64,000 nucleotides of DNA from Streptomyces sp. NL15-2K (GTDB lineage Bacteria; Actinomycetota; Actinomycetes; Streptomycetales; Streptomycetaceae). The position numbers and the translations under genes are program-made. Under the pieces are notes generated by a model. It had not been told where the DNA came from. It made no database searches and saw only the letters and a list, made by a program, of their open reading frames with translations. Each line of letters begins with the position of its first letter. The first letter of the stretch is position 1. The stretch is taken from contig NZ_CP130630.1 of assembly GCF_030551255.1 (NCBI RefSeq), forward strand, positions 5,685,501-5,749,500, given 5' to 3'. This document shows, piece after piece, positions 17,589-26,861 of this stretch.

Positions 17589-20500
17589 CTAGCGAACCCC
17601 CACCAGCAGCTCCGACTCCGCCTCCCGCTCCACCATCCCCCGCAATGGCCCTTCCACGCCGGCCAGCTCCGCGTACGGACCCCGCTGCACCACACGCCCC
17701 TCGTCCAGCACGACGACCTCGTCGACCGCCTCCAGGCCGACGAGTCGGTGGGTGATGAGCAGCGTCGTACGGCCCTCGGTGGCGGCCAGCAGGTCGGCGG
17801 TGAGCGCGTCGGCCGTCGGCAGGTCGAGATGCTCGGCGGGCTCGTCGAGCACCAGGACGGGGAAGTCGGCCAGCAGCGCCCGGGCCAGCGCGAGCCGCTG
17901 TCGCTGCCCGCCGGACAGTCGCTCCCCGTGCTCGCCGACCAGCGTGTCGAGGCCGTCAGGGAGACTGTCGGCCCAGTCGAGCAGCCGGGCGCGTACGAGC
18001 GCGGCGCGCAACTCGTCCTCGGTCGCGTCCTTCTTCGCGAGGAGGAGGTTCTCACGCACCGAGCTGTCGAAGAGGTGCGCGTCCTGTGCGCACAGTCCGA
18101 CGAGCCGCCGTACGTCGTCGCCGTCCAGTGCGTAGGCGTCCACGCCGCCCAAGGTGTACGAGCCCGCCTCCGCGTCCAGGAAGCGCAGCAGCACCTGTGC
18201 GAGCGTCGTCTTGCCCGAACCGGACAGCCCGACCACAGCGATCCGGCGCCCCTCCTCCAGGGTCAGATCGACTCCCGCGAGCGCGTCCCGGTCCTGTCCG
18301 GCGTAACGGGCGGCCAGTGCCTTGACGACGACCGGGAACGGCGACGCGGGCGCCTGCCGGGGCCGTTCCGGCTCCCGCACGGGCTCGGGCGCGTCCAGCA
18401 CCTCGTACACCCGCTCCGCGCTCTTGCGCACCCGCTGCCGGTACTGCGCGGCGAGCGGCATACCGAGGACGGCCTCGAAGGCGGCCAGCGGGGTGAGGAC
18501 GACGACGGCCATGGCCACGCCGGTCAGTCGCCCGTCGACGACCGCCTGCGCGCCCACCAAGGCGCCGGCGGCGACGGTCAGACCGGAGAGCAGAGTGGTG
18601 AGTCCGTCGCCGAGGGCGGTGGCGGTGGCGGCGCGCGAAGCGATCCGGGTGAGCGCCGCGTCGGCCCGCCGCGCCTCGGCGGTACGTCCGGGCAGGGCGC
18701 CGGCGACGGTCAGTTCGGCGGTGCCGGTGAGCAGGTCCGTCACGCGCGTCGCCAGTGCTCCGCGGGCCGGGGCCAGCCTGCGCTCTGCCCGGCGCGCGAC
18801 GGTGCCCGTGAGCAGCGGCACCCCGGCACCGGCCGCCAGCAGCCCGGCCGCGAGCACGGCGCCGGCCTCCGGCAGCAGCCAGGCGGTGAAGCCGACGGAC
18901 GCGGCGGACACGCCCACGGCGGCACCGGCGGGCAGCAGCCAGCGCAGCCAGTAGTCCTGCAGGGCGTCCACATCGGCGACGAGCCGCGAGAGCAGGTCCC
19001 CTCGGCGGGTTCGGCGCAGTCCGGCGGGTGCCAGCCGTTCCAGCCGCCGGTACACGGCGACCCGTGTGTCGGCCAGCATCCGCAGAACGGCGTCGTGCGA
19101 GACGAGCCGCTCGGCGTACCGGAAGACGGCCCGTCCGATGCCGAAGGTCCGCGTCGCCGTCACGGCCACCATCAGATACAGCACGGGCGGCTGCTGCGAG
19201 GCCCGTGAGATCAGCCACCCGGAAGTGGCCATGAGGCCGACGGCACTGCCGAGCGCCAGGCTGCCGAGCAGCAGGGCGAGGGCGAGCCGTCCGCGCCGGG
19301 CGCCGGACATGGCGCGGACGCGGGCGAGGACACCACGGGTGTCCGTCCTCGGCACCGTCGTCTCCGTAGCGTCCGAGGCGGGAGTTGCTTCCTCCTCAAG
19401 CCGATGTGCCTGGGCCGTCCTGGGTGCGGCCACCGTCTGAGCGGGGGAGACGGGCTCCTCCAGTCGCACCACCCGGTCCGCCACCGCCAGCAGCGCCGGC
19501 CGGTGCACCACCAGCAGGACCGTCCGCCCCACGGCCAGCCGCCGTACCGCCTCCACGACCTCCGCCTCGGTGGCTCCGTCGAGGGCCGCCGTCGGCTCGT
19601 CGAGCAGCAGCACCGGCCGGTCGGCGAGGAACGCCCGGGCCAGCGCGAGCCGTTGCCGCTGTCCGGCGGACAGCCCGGCCCCGTCCTCGCCGAGCAGGGT
19701 GTCGGCTCCCTGGGGCAGCGCGTCCACGAACTCCAGCGCCCCCGCGTCCCCGAGCGCCCGGCGTACGGCGGCATCGTCCGCGTCGGGCCGGGCCAGCCGT
19801 ACGTTCTCGGCGATCGTCCCGGCGAACAGGTGCGGCCGCTGCGGCACCCAGGCGATCCGCGACCGCCACTGCTCCAGGTCGACGTCGGCGAGATCGACTC
19901 CCCCGACTTGGACCAGCCCCTCCGCCGGCCGTACGAATCCCAACAGCACGTTCAGCAGTGTCGATTTGCCCGATCCGCTCGGTCCGACGAGAGCGACCGT
20001 CTCTCGGGGCTCGACGGTGAAGGACACGTCCGTCACGGCATCCGCGGACCGTGCGGGATAGCGGACCGTGACCCCCTCGAAGGACAGCGCCCCCGCCGGC
20101 ACGCCACCGGTCCCCGTCGTCGGCACGGGGCTCTCCAGCACCGCGAAGATCTCCTCCGCGGCCGCGAGGCCTTCCGCCGCCGCGTGGTACTGCGCCCCCA
20201 CCTGGCGCAGCGGCAGATACGCCTCGGGCGCCAGCACCAGGATGACCAGGCCTATGTACAGGTCCATCTCCCCATGGACGAGCCGCATCCCGATCGTCAC
20301 GGCGACCAACGCCACCGAAATCGTCGCGAGCAGCTCCAGCGCGAAGGAAGAGATGAAGGCGATCCGCAGGGTCCGCATGGTCGCCTGCCGGTACTCGCCG
20401 GTGATGCGCCGGATCGAGTCGGCCTGAGCCTTGGCTCGCCCGAACACCTTCAGGGTCGGCAGCCCGGCGACCACATCCAGGAAGTGTCCGGAGAGCCGGG

Positions 20501-21089
20501 ACAGCATCCGCCATTGACGGTCCATCCGGGACTGCGTGGCCCAACCGATCAGCATCATGAAGATCGGGATCAGCGGCAGGGTACCGACGATGATGGCCGC
20601 CGAGACCCAGTCCTCGGTGACGATCCGCGCCAGCACGGCCACCGGCACGACCACCGCGAGGCCCAACTGGGGGAGATAGCGCGAGAAGTAGTCGTCCAGG
20701 GCGTCAACTCCCCGCGTGGCGAGGGCGACCAGCGAGCCGGTCCGCTGTCCGGTCAGCCATCCGGGCCCCAGAGCCACGGCACGGTCCAGCAACCGCCCCC
20801 GCAGCTCCGACTTCACCGCCGCGCTGGCGCGATGGGCAGCGAGCTCGGTCAGCCACGCCACAAGGGCACGTCCGACCGCGACGGCGACCAACAACAGCAG
20901 GGGAGTGCCGAGTTCGGCGACCGCCATCCTGTGCTGGAAGGCACCCACCACGACCTCGGCGATGAGCATCGCCTGCGCGATCACCAGGCCCGCGCCGACG
21001 GCGCCCAGGCCGACGACCGCCACCAGGAAGAGCCGAGTGGCGCGGGCGTATCGAAGGAGACGCGGATCGATCGGTTTCACGTGAAACAT
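17589..21089 (-). CDS. cydCD: CydC/CydD-type ABC exporter, both halves fused
   Basis: This 1166-residue protein carries two full ABC half-transporters in one chain. The first has six membrane segments (about 18-300) and an ATPase with Walker A GPSGSGKST at 369-377. After a linker near 560-600, the second half starts a new membrane domain and ends with an ATPase with GLSGSGKTT and LSGGQRQRLALARALL. CydDC exports thiols and is needed to assemble cytochrome bd oxidase; the fused form is usual in Streptomyces and Mycobacterium relatives. It follows cydA and cydB in the same orientation with a 70-bp gap. The first codons (MFHVKP) are formed by a perfect parS site. Confidence 0.95.
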   Translation of the reverse strand: MFHVKPIDPRLLRYARATRLFLVAVVGLGAVGAGLVIAQAMLIAEVVVGAFQHRMAVAELGTPLLLLVAVAVGRALVAWLTELAAHRASAAVKSELRGRLLDRAVALGPGWLTGQRTGSLVALATRGVDALDDYFSRYLPQLGLAVVVPVAVLARIVTEDWVSAAIIVGTLPLIPIFMMLIGWATQSRMDRQWRMLSRLSGHFLDVVAGLPTLKVFGRAKAQADSIRRITGEYRQATMRTLRIAFISSFALELLATISVALVAVTIGMRLVHGEMDLYIGLVILVLAPEAYLPLRQVGAQYHAAAEGLAAAEEIFAVLESPVPTTGTGGVPAGALSFEGVTVRYPARSADAVTDVSFTVEPRETVALVGPSGSGKSTLLNVLLGFVRPAEGLVQVGGVDLADVDLEQWRSRIAWVPQRPHLFAGTIAENVRLARPDADDAAVRRALGDAGALEFVDALPQGADTLLGEDGAGLSAGQRQRLALARAFLADRPVLLLDEPTAALDGATEAEVVEAVRRLAVGRTVLLVVHRPALLAVADRVVRLEEPVSPAQTVAAPRTAQAHRLEEEATPASDATETTVPRTDTRGVLARVRAMSGARRGRLALALLLGSLALGSAVGLMATSGWLISRASQQPPVLYLMVAVTATRTFGIGRAVFRYAERLVSHDAVLRMLADTRVAVYRRLERLAPAGLRRTRRGDLLSRLVADVDALQDYWLRWLLPAGAAVGVSAASVGFTAWLLPEAGAVLAAGLLAAGAGVPLLTGTVARRAERRLAPARGALATRVTDLLTGTAELTVAGALPGRTAEARRADAALTRIASRAATATALGDGLTTLLSGLTVAAGALVGAQAVVDGRLTGVAMAVVVLTPLAAFEAVLGMPLAAQYRQRVRKSAERVYEVLDAPEPVREPERPRQAPASPFPVVVKALAARYAGQDRDALAGVDLTLEEGRRIAVVGLSGSGKTTLAQVLLRFLDAEAGSYTLGGVDAYALDGDDVRRLVGLCAQDAHLFDSSVRENLLLAKKDATEDELRAALVRARLLDWADSLPDGLDTLVGEHGERLSGGQRQRLALARALLADFPVLVLDEPAEHLDLPTADALTADLLAATEGRTTLLITHRLVGLEAVDEVVVLDEGRVVQRGPYAELAGVEGPLRGMVEREAESELLVGVR
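21074..21087. other. parS site overlapping the cydCD start
   Basis: Perfect GTTTCACGTGAAAC. On the minus strand it follows directly from the ATG and encodes residues 2-5 of CydCD, so protein and partition site share sequence. Confidence 0.92.
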
Positions 21090-21103
21090 GCCCTTCGGTC
21101 CAA

Positions 21104-21151
21104 GGGGTGTGTTTCACGTGAAACATCGTGAAGCACGGTGAAACACACCCC
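21104..21151 (-). terminator. Hairpin between cydB and cydCD that uses a parS half
   Basis: Perfect 14-bp arms (21104-21117 and 21138-21151) enclose 20 bases. The left arm contains the first half of the parS site at 21111-21124. It lies just after cydB and could end or attenuate transcription before cydCD. Confidence 0.65.
21111..21124. other. parS site between cydB and cydCD
   Basis: Perfect GTTTCACGTGAAAC, 23 bases from the previous parS. Close pairs like this should bind more than one ParB dimer. Confidence 0.92.
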
Positions 21152-21159
21152 TGGCGGAC

Positions 21160-22167
21160 TCAGTGAGTGGCGTCGGCGGCGATGTGCTGCGTGCCGATCC
21201 GCTTGCGGAACACCCAGTAGGTCCAGCCCTGGTAGAGCATCACGATCGGCGTGGCAATCGCCGCACACCAGGTCATGATCCTCAAGGTGTAAGGGCTCGA
21301 CGAGGCGTTGGTCACCGTGAGGCTCCACTCCTCATTGAGCGAGGACGGCATGACGTTCGGGAAGAGCGTCAGGAAGAGCATCGCCACCGTGGCCACGATC
21401 GTGACGCCGGACAGGGCGAACGACCATCCCTCGCGCCCGGCCTGGTTCGCCGCGAGCGCCGCGACCAGTGCGGCAACCGCCACGACGAGCGCGACCAGGC
21501 TCTTGGCGTCACCGCCGTCGACCTGCGTCCACAGCAGGAAGATCAGCGCCAGCGTCGCGGTGACGAGGCCGACTCCCAGGGCCAGCTTCCGTGCCCGCGC
21601 CCGGATGTCCCCGACGGTCTTGAGCGCCGTGAACACCGTTCCGTGGAAAGTGAACAGCGTCAGCGTCACCAGGCCGCCGAGAACGGCGTAGGGATTGAAC
21701 AGGTCCCAGACGGTGCCGACGTAGTCGAAGTTCTGGTCGATCTTCACGCCCCGCACGATGTTGCCGAAGGCCACGCCCCACAGGAACGCCGGGATCAGAG
21801 AGGTCCAGAAGATCGCGTGTTCCCAGTTGCGCTGCCAGTTCTCCTCGGGCCGCTTCACCCGGTACTCGAAGGCGACGCCCCGGACGATGAGGCACACCAG
21901 GATGAGCAGCAGGGGGAGGTAGAAGCCGGAGAAGAGCGTGGCGTACCACTCGGGGAAGGCGGCGAAGGTCGCGCCGCCGGCCGTGAGCAGCCACACCTCG
22001 TTGCCGTCCCAGACGGGTCCGATGGTGTTGATCAGCACCCGCCGCTCGGGCCGGTCGCGGGCGAGCAGCTTGGTGAGGATGCCGACCCCGAAGTCGAAGC
22101 CCTCCAGGAAGAAGTAGCCGGTCCACAGGACGGCGATGAGCACGAACCAGACGTCGTGAAGTTCCAT
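21160..22167 (-). CDS. cydB: Cytochrome bd oxidase subunit II
   Basis: CydB is the second membrane subunit of the quinol oxidase that reduces oxygen with high affinity. The 335-residue protein begins with a hydrophobic helix containing WTGYFFLEGFDFGVG, a family hallmark, and GPVWDGNEVWLL, another conserved segment. About eight membrane helices are visible. It starts 20 bases after the cydA stop, so both are one transcript, presumably controlled by Rex through the operator upstream of cydA. Confidence 0.96.
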   Translation of the reverse strand: MELHDVWFVLIAVLWTGYFFLEGFDFGVGILTKLLARDRPERRVLINTIGPVWDGNEVWLLTAGGATFAAFPEWYATLFSGFYLPLLLILVCLIVRGVAFEYRVKRPEENWQRNWEHAIFWTSLIPAFLWGVAFGNIVRGVKIDQNFDYVGTVWDLFNPYAVLGGLVTLTLFTFHGTVFTALKTVGDIRARARKLALGVGLVTATLALIFLLWTQVDGGDAKSLVALVVAVAALVAALAANQAGREGWSFALSGVTIVATVAMLFLTLFPNVMPSSLNEEWSLTVTNASSSPYTLRIMTWCAAIATPIVMLYQGWTYWVFRKRIGTQHIAADATH

Positions 22168-22187
22168 GACTGTGCAGCTCCCTAGGC

Positions 22188-23696
22188 CTAGTACGAGAAG
22201 GCCATCGGCTTGTCGGCGTCACGGGAGTCGCCGCCGATCTTCGTGGGCGGGTTGAGGTCGGCCTCGGTGAGCTCGGGCGGGCCGGCCTTGACGTACTTAG
22301 CGAGCAGCTTGACCTCGATGACGGCGAGGATGGCGTACAGGCTGGTGAAGACGATCATCGAGATGAGGACCTCGCCCTGGGAGACGCCGGGGGAGACCGC
22401 GTCGCGGGTCTGGAACAGGCCGTAGACGACCCATGGCTGGCGGCCCGTCTCGGTGAAGATCCAGCCCCAGGAGTTGGCGATCAGCGGGAAGGCCAGAGTC
22501 CAGATCGCGATGCGCCAGTACCACGTGGAGAGCTTCGGGCCGAGCGCCTTGTGCGGGAACAGGGCCAGATGCGGCACCTCGTCGTCGCCGACCCTCAGGT
22601 GCTGCGGCAGCAAGAACTTCTTGCGGGTCAGCCAGAGCCCGGCCAGGCCGACGGCGAAGGACGTCATACCGAAGCCGATCATCCAGCGGAAGCCCCAGTA
22701 GGCGACGGGGATGTTGGGCCGGTAGTCGCCGGGTCCGTACTTCTCCTGCTCGGCCTTGTTGACGTCGTTGATGCCCGGGACGTACGAGGTGAAGTCGTCC
22801 TTGGCGAGGAAGGACAGCAGGCCCGGAATCTCGATGGCGACCTTGTTGTGGCCCTCGTCGACGTCGCCGTAGGCGAAGACCGAGAAGGGAGCGGGCGCCT
22901 CACCGTCCCACAGGGCCTCGGCTGCGGCCATCTTCATCGGCTGCTGCTCGTACATGATCTTACCGAGGGTGTCACCGCTGACCGCGGTGAGCAGGCCGCC
23001 GACGGCGACGGTGACCAGGCCGAGCCGCAGCGAGGTCTTCATCTCGCGGATGTGCTTCTTGCGCAGCAGGTGGAAGGCGGAGATGCCGACCATGAAGGCG
23101 CCGCCGGTGAGGAAGGCCGCGGAGAGGGTGTGGAAGGCCTGGGCAAGTGCGGTGTTCTGGGTCAGCACCAGCCAGAAGTCGGTGAGCTCGGCCCGCCCTT
23201 TCGCCTCGTTGATCTTGTAACCGACCGGGTGCTGCATCCACGAGTTGGCCGCGAGGATGAAGTACGCCGACAGGATCGTGCCGATCGAGACCATCCACAT
23301 GCAGGCCAGATGGATCTTCTTCGGCAACTTGTCCCAGCCGAAGATCCACAGACCGATGAAGGTCGACTCGAAGAAGAAGGCGATCAAGGCCTCGAACGCG
23401 AGCGGGGCACCGAACACGTCACCGACGAAACGCGAGTAGTCGGACCAGTTCATGCCGAACTGGAACTCCTGCACGATGCCGGTGACCACCCCCATGGCGA
23501 TGTTGATCAGGAAGAGCTTGCCCCAGAACTTGGTCGCCCTGAGGTACTTCTCCTTCTCTGTGCGCACCCACGCGGTCTGCAGACCGGCCGTGAGGGCGGC
23601 CAGCGAGATCGTCAGAGGGACGAAGAGGAAGTGGTAGACGGTGGTGATGCCGAACTGCCAGCGCGCCAATGTCTCCGGCGCCAGGGCCAGGTCCAC
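22188..23696 (-). CDS. cydA: Cytochrome bd oxidase subunit I
   Basis: CydA carries the haems and the quinol site of the bd oxidase. The 502-residue protein starts at GTG 23696, set by a strong AAGGAG; codons upstream to 23753 lack homology. The first helix region (WQFGITTVYHFLFVPLTI) contains the conserved His haem ligand. GRQPW, the diagnostic motif after the Q-loop, is present (ETGRQPWVVYG). The Q-loop is of the short type. A perfect Rex operator lies 85 bases upstream, so transcription should rise when NADH is high, under oxygen limitation. It leads cydA-cydB-cydCD. Confidence 0.97.
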   Translation of the reverse strand: MDLALAPETLARWQFGITTVYHFLFVPLTISLAALTAGLQTAWVRTEKEKYLRATKFWGKLFLINIAMGVVTGIVQEFQFGMNWSDYSRFVGDVFGAPLAFEALIAFFFESTFIGLWIFGWDKLPKKIHLACMWMVSIGTILSAYFILAANSWMQHPVGYKINEAKGRAELTDFWLVLTQNTALAQAFHTLSAAFLTGGAFMVGISAFHLLRKKHIREMKTSLRLGLVTVAVGGLLTAVSGDTLGKIMYEQQPMKMAAAEALWDGEAPAPFSVFAYGDVDEGHNKVAIEIPGLLSFLAKDDFTSYVPGINDVNKAEQEKYGPGDYRPNIPVAYWGFRWMIGFGMTSFAVGLAGLWLTRKKFLLPQHLRVGDDEVPHLALFPHKALGPKLSTWYWRIAIWTLAFPLIANSWGWIFTETGRQPWVVYGLFQTRDAVSPGVSQGEVLISMIVFTSLYAILAVIEVKLLAKYVKAGPPELTEADLNPPTKIGGDSRDADKPMAFSY

Positions 23697-23780
23697 GTCG
23701 TCAGTCTCCTTACGTCGCCGTGGTACAGCGGCAGTCTGCCCCTTATGTCCCACACATCATGGGAGCAATCGGGACGCGCT

Positions 23781-23796
23781 TGTGAACGCGTTCACA
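23781..23796. promoter_or_regulatory. Rex operator upstream of cydA
   Basis: The 16-mer TGTGAACGCGTTCACA matches the Streptomyces Rex site TGTGAACNNNTTCACA exactly. Rex is an NADH-sensing repressor known to control cydABCD in S. coelicolor. The position, 85 bases before the cydA start codon, fits promoter control. Confidence 0.93.
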
Positions 23797-23912
23797 TTCA
23801 CAAGCAATTATGACGTACCGATTTTCGGCAGTCGAAGGGGGGTCCCTCTTCGGGTCAACCGCTCGGCCGGAACTTCAATAGTTTGTTGAAGCGACAGGAT
23901 GCGGGCGCCGTT

Positions 23913-23926
23913 GTTCCACGTGAAAC
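23913..23926. other. parS-like site, one mismatch
   Basis: GTTCCACGTGAAAC lies in the 312-bp gap between hisC and cydA. It differs from parS at one base (T to C at position 4). Confidence 0.5.
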
Positions 23927-23966
23927 CTGTGCGCGACAGGCGAGGCGACGAGTACCGCCTCGCGAA

Positions 23967-23995
23967 CCGTCGGCGCCCCGCGTGGACGCCGACGG
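23967..23995 (-). terminator. Terminator after the hisC-type gene
   Basis: Perfect 9-bp arms (23967-23975 and 23987-23995) with an 11-nt loop lie 14 bases past the hisC stop. A second hairpin with 8-bp arms lies at 23940-23963. Confidence 0.65.
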
Positions 23996-24008
23996 CCCTC
24001 AAAGAGCT

Positions 24009-25088
24009 CTACAGCTCCTTCTGGAACGCTTCCGCCACCTTCAGGAAGATGTCGTTCGCCTCGTTCTCCCCCACCGTGACCCGCACGCCCTCGCCGGCGA
24101 ACGGCCGGATCACCACGCCCGCCTGCTCACACGCCGCCGCGAAGGCGACCGTGCGCTCCCCCAGCCGGAGCCACACGAAGTTGGCCTGGGTCTCGGGCAC
24201 CGTCCAGCCCTGGGCGCGCAGCCCGTCGACCACGCGCGTGCGCTCGCACACCAGTGAGCCGACCCGGCCCAGGAGTGCGTCCTCGGCCCGCAGCGAGGCG
24301 ATCGCCGCGTCCTGCGCGAGCTGGCTCACCCCGAAGGGCACGGCCGTCTTGCGCAGCGCCGCGGCGACCGGCTCATGGGCGATCGCGAAGCCGACGCGCA
24401 GGCCGGCCAGGCCGTAGGCCTTGGAGAAGGTGCGCAGCACGCAGACGTTCGGCCGATCGCGGTACAGCTCCACCCCGTCGGGCACCTCGGGGTCACGAAT
24501 GAACTCGCGGTACGCCTCGTCCAGCACGACCAGCACATCGCCGGGCACCCGGTCGAGGAAGCGCTCCAGCTCGGCCCGCTTCACGACCGTGCCCGTCGGG
24601 TTGTTGGGGTTGCAGACGAAGATCAGCCGGGTCCGGTCGGTGATCGCGTCCGCCATGGCGTCCAGGTCGTGCACATCCCCCGACGTCAGCGGCACCCGCA
24701 CCGGCGTCGCGCCGCTGATCTGCGTGATGATCGGGTATGCCTCGAAGGACCGCCAGGCGTAGATCACCTCGTCGCCGGGTCCTGAGGTCGCCTGCACCAG
24801 CTGCTGTGCGACACCGACCGAGCCGGTGCCGGAGGCCAGGTGGGAGAGCGGAACGGCGAAGCGCTCGGACAGCTCGCTCATCAGGCCCGTGCAGGCCATG
24901 TCCGGGTAGCGGTTGAAGGACGAGGCCGCAGCCGTCACGGACTCCATCACGCCGGGCAGCGGCGGATAGGGATTCTCGTTGGAGGACAGTTTGTAGGCCA
25001 CAGGACCGCCGGCCGCGGCAGGCTTGCCCGGCCTGTAGGTGGGAATACCCTCCAGCTCGGCGCGCAGCTTGGGGCTCGTCTCGCTCAC
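24009..25088 (-). CDS. hisC: Histidinol-phosphate / aromatic amino acid aminotransferase
   Basis: This 359-residue PLP-dependent class I/II aminotransferase shows [23 protein letters not shown] (cofactor Asn in this loop), VVLDEAY with the PLP Asp180, and the Schiff-base Lys213 in [19 protein letters not shown] at 25088 with GAGGAC upstream gives the usual length. The gene is not among other his genes, so it is more likely the second copy (HisC2/Pat type), which in mycobacteria makes aromatic amino acids; PheA at 2211 would supply phenylpyruvate. Substrate preference cannot be read directly. Confidence 0.9.
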   Translation of the reverse strand: MSETSPKLRAELEGIPTYRPGKPAAAGGPVAYKLSSNENPYPPLPGVMESVTAAASSFNRYPDMACTGLMSELSERFAVPLSHLASGTGSVGVAQQLVQATSGPGDEVIYAWRSFEAYPIITQISGATPVRVPLTSGDVHDLDAMADAITDRTRLIFVCNPNNPTGTVVKRAELERFLDRVPGDVLVVLDEAYREFIRDPEVPDGVELYRDRPNVCVLRTFSKAYGLAGLRVGFAIAHEPVAAALRKTAVPFGVSQLAQDAAIASLRAEDALLGRVGSLVCERTRVVDGLRAQGWTVPETQANFVWLRLGERTVAFAAACEQAGVVIRPFAGEGVRVTVGENEANDIFLKVAEAFQKEL

Positions 25089-25420
25089 CGCAGTCCTCCT
25101 CGTGACCACCGGCGGCCCATCACCACCGCCGGCTTCCAATACTCCTCACCTTATGAGGATTCGGCACCGCTGCGTACTGGTCGGAGCGGACCTCGCCACC
25201 CGCCCGCATCGGGGCATCATCGTACGAACGCCCACGATTGGTGGGGCGCGGACACATATATCTGCGCGCCGGTGGCTCACTCCGTGGCGCGCATCCCTCG
25301 TGAAGGTGAGTTGAGACCTCTTCGAGACATCGACCACTTGGCAGGCCGGTGCACGCCGACAAGTCACGTCCTACCATCGGATCGATCAACTGCCTTATTT
25401 TCTAAGGAAATTGCCCCTCT

Positions 25421-25483
25421 ATGACCTTGCAGAAACGTACCTGTCAACGCGTGCATATGCGTCCGCCCTACCCCACCGCATGA
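25421..25483 (+). CDS. Possible 20-residue leader-type small ORF
   Basis: An ATG preceded by AAGGAAA (about 12 bases upstream) opens a 20-codon frame that ends TGA just before the -10-like box of the LacI gene. The predicted peptide is rich in basic residues, Pro and Tyr (it contains CQRVHMRPPYP). I know no family for it. It would only be translated if a promoter lies further upstream. It may be chance. Confidence 0.3.
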   Translation: MTLQKRTCQRVHMRPPYPTA

Positions 25484-25487
25484 GCCC

Positions 25488-25493
25488 TACTAT
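25488..25493 (+). promoter_or_regulatory. -10-like box of the LacI gene, possibly leaderless
   Basis: TACTAT ends nine bases before the ATG at 25503, so transcription would begin at or next to the start codon. Leaderless mRNAs are common in Streptomyces. Confidence 0.4.
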
Positions 25494-25502
25494 CGGCTCG
25501 CC

Positions 25503-26615
25503 ATGACAGCAGCAGGGAAGCACCAGGTGAGCCGCGCGGAAACCTCACGGCGAGGCAGCCGGCCGGGTCGGGCGGGCATCAGAGACGTGGCCGCCGCCGC
25601 CGGAGTCTCCATCACGACAGTCTCCGACGCCCTCAACGGCAAGGGCCGGCTCCCGGACGCCACCCGACGCCACGTCCGCGAGGTCGCCGACCGGCTGGGC
25701 TATCGCCCGTCGGCCGCCGCCCGCACGCTCCGTACCGGGAAGTCAGGACTGATCGGCCTGACCGTGACGACATACGGGGATGAACCTTTCACCTTCACCG
25801 AGTTCGCATACTTCGCCGAGATGGCCCGCGCCGCCACCTCGGCCGCCCTCGCCCGCGGCTACGCCCTCGTCATCCTTCCGGCGACCTCCCGCCACGACGT
25901 GTGGTCGAACGTCGCCCTCGACGGCACGGTCGTCATCGACCCCTCCGATCAGGATCCGGTCGTCAGCGAGCTGGTCCGGCAGGGTCTACCGGTCGTCTCC
26001 GACGGCCGCCCGGCCGGCGCGCTCCCGGTCACCGCCTGGGTCGACAACGACCACGAGGCCGCCGTACTGGGCATCCTCGACCACCTGGCCGAGGCCGGAG
26101 CCCGCCGCATCGGCCTGCTGACCGGCACGACGACGGATACGTACACCCACCTGTCGACCACCGCCTACCTGCGCTGGTGCGAACGCGTCGGCCAGGACCC
26201 GGTGTACGAGGCCTACCCGGCGCACGATCCGTGCGCGGGCGCCGTCGCCGCCGACCGGCTGCTCGCCCGCCCCGACCGCCCGGACGCCGTCTACGGCCTG
26301 TTCGACCCGAACGGCACCGACCTGCTCGCCGCCGCCCGCCGCTACGGGCTGCGCGTCCCGGACGACCTGCTGCTGGTCTGCTGCAGCGAGTCCACCGTGT
26401 ACGCCAACACCGAACCGCCCATCACCACGCTCTCGTTGAAGCCACGCCGCATCGGCACCGCGGTGATCCAGCTGCTCATCGACGCCATCGAGGGGGCCGC
26501 ATCGGACCAGCCGGTCGAGCAGGTGATACCGACCGAGCTGATCGTGCGTACCTCGTCCCAGCGACGTTCGCCGCGGACGACGGTCAGTCCGCCGCGGTCG
26601 CCCGAGGAGAAGTAG
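25503..26615 (+). CDS. LacI-family transcriptional regulator
   Basis: This 370-residue repressor has the LacI DNA-binding head at about 27-75: IRDVAAAAGVSITTVSDALNGKGRLPDATRRHVREVADRLGYRPSAAAR. The periplasmic-binding-like effector domain follows (about 85-345). The last 25 residues are a Ser/Arg/Pro tail. No sugar gene lies next to it, so the effector and targets are unclear. It faces away from the hisC-type gene, sharing a 414-bp region. It is probably autoregulated, as many LacI proteins are. Confidence 0.9.
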   Translation: MTAAGKHQVSRAETSRRGSRPGRAGIRDVAAAAGVSITTVSDALNGKGRLPDATRRHVREVADRLGYRPSAAARTLRTGKSGLIGLTVTTYGDEPFTFTEFAYFAEMARAATSAALARGYALVILPATSRHDVWSNVALDGTVVIDPSDQDPVVSELVRQGLPVVSDGRPAGALPVTAWVDNDHEAAVLGILDHLAEAGARRIGLLTGTTTDTYTHLSTTAYLRWCERVGQDPVYEAYPAHDPCAGAVAADRLLARPDRPDAVYGLFDPNGTDLLAAARRYGLRVPDDLLLVCCSESTVYANTEPPITTLSLKPRRIGTAVIQLLIDAIEGAASDQPVEQVIPTELIVRTSSQRRSPRTTVSPPRSPEEK

Positions 26616-26861
26616 CGCCCAGACGGCCGGAGGAAGAGGGAAAGCGCGTTCCGCTGGGCGGGGCCAGGGCGGCTGACAGGCGGTCGAAGCCCTGCCCAAT
26701 CGGGGCGAAAGCCGCAGTGAACTGGAGTCTTGCGCCGATTCACTACCCCTGGGTCATCACATGGCGCGATCCGCATTCCTATGATGGGCCCACGACACCG
26801 CGGGCCGCTGCGACCAGGCAGTCCGAAGCGGTGCAGATGCGGCGCGATGGTGGAGGGGTCG

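Larger units (their letters stand above)
25089..25502. other. 414-bp divergent region between hisC and the LacI gene
   Basis: The region should hold promoters for both genes. It contains an AT-rich patch with a CCTTA/TAAGG inverted repeat near 25393-25406, a 20-codon open frame (25421-25483) and a TACTAT -10-like box (25488-25493) ten bases before the LacI ATG. Confidence 0.5.

Noticed and set aside
19404..21131. 575-codon open frame opposite cydCD
   Set aside because: It is a GC-rich shadow of a well-supported ABC gene; no domain or ribosome-binding site was seen.
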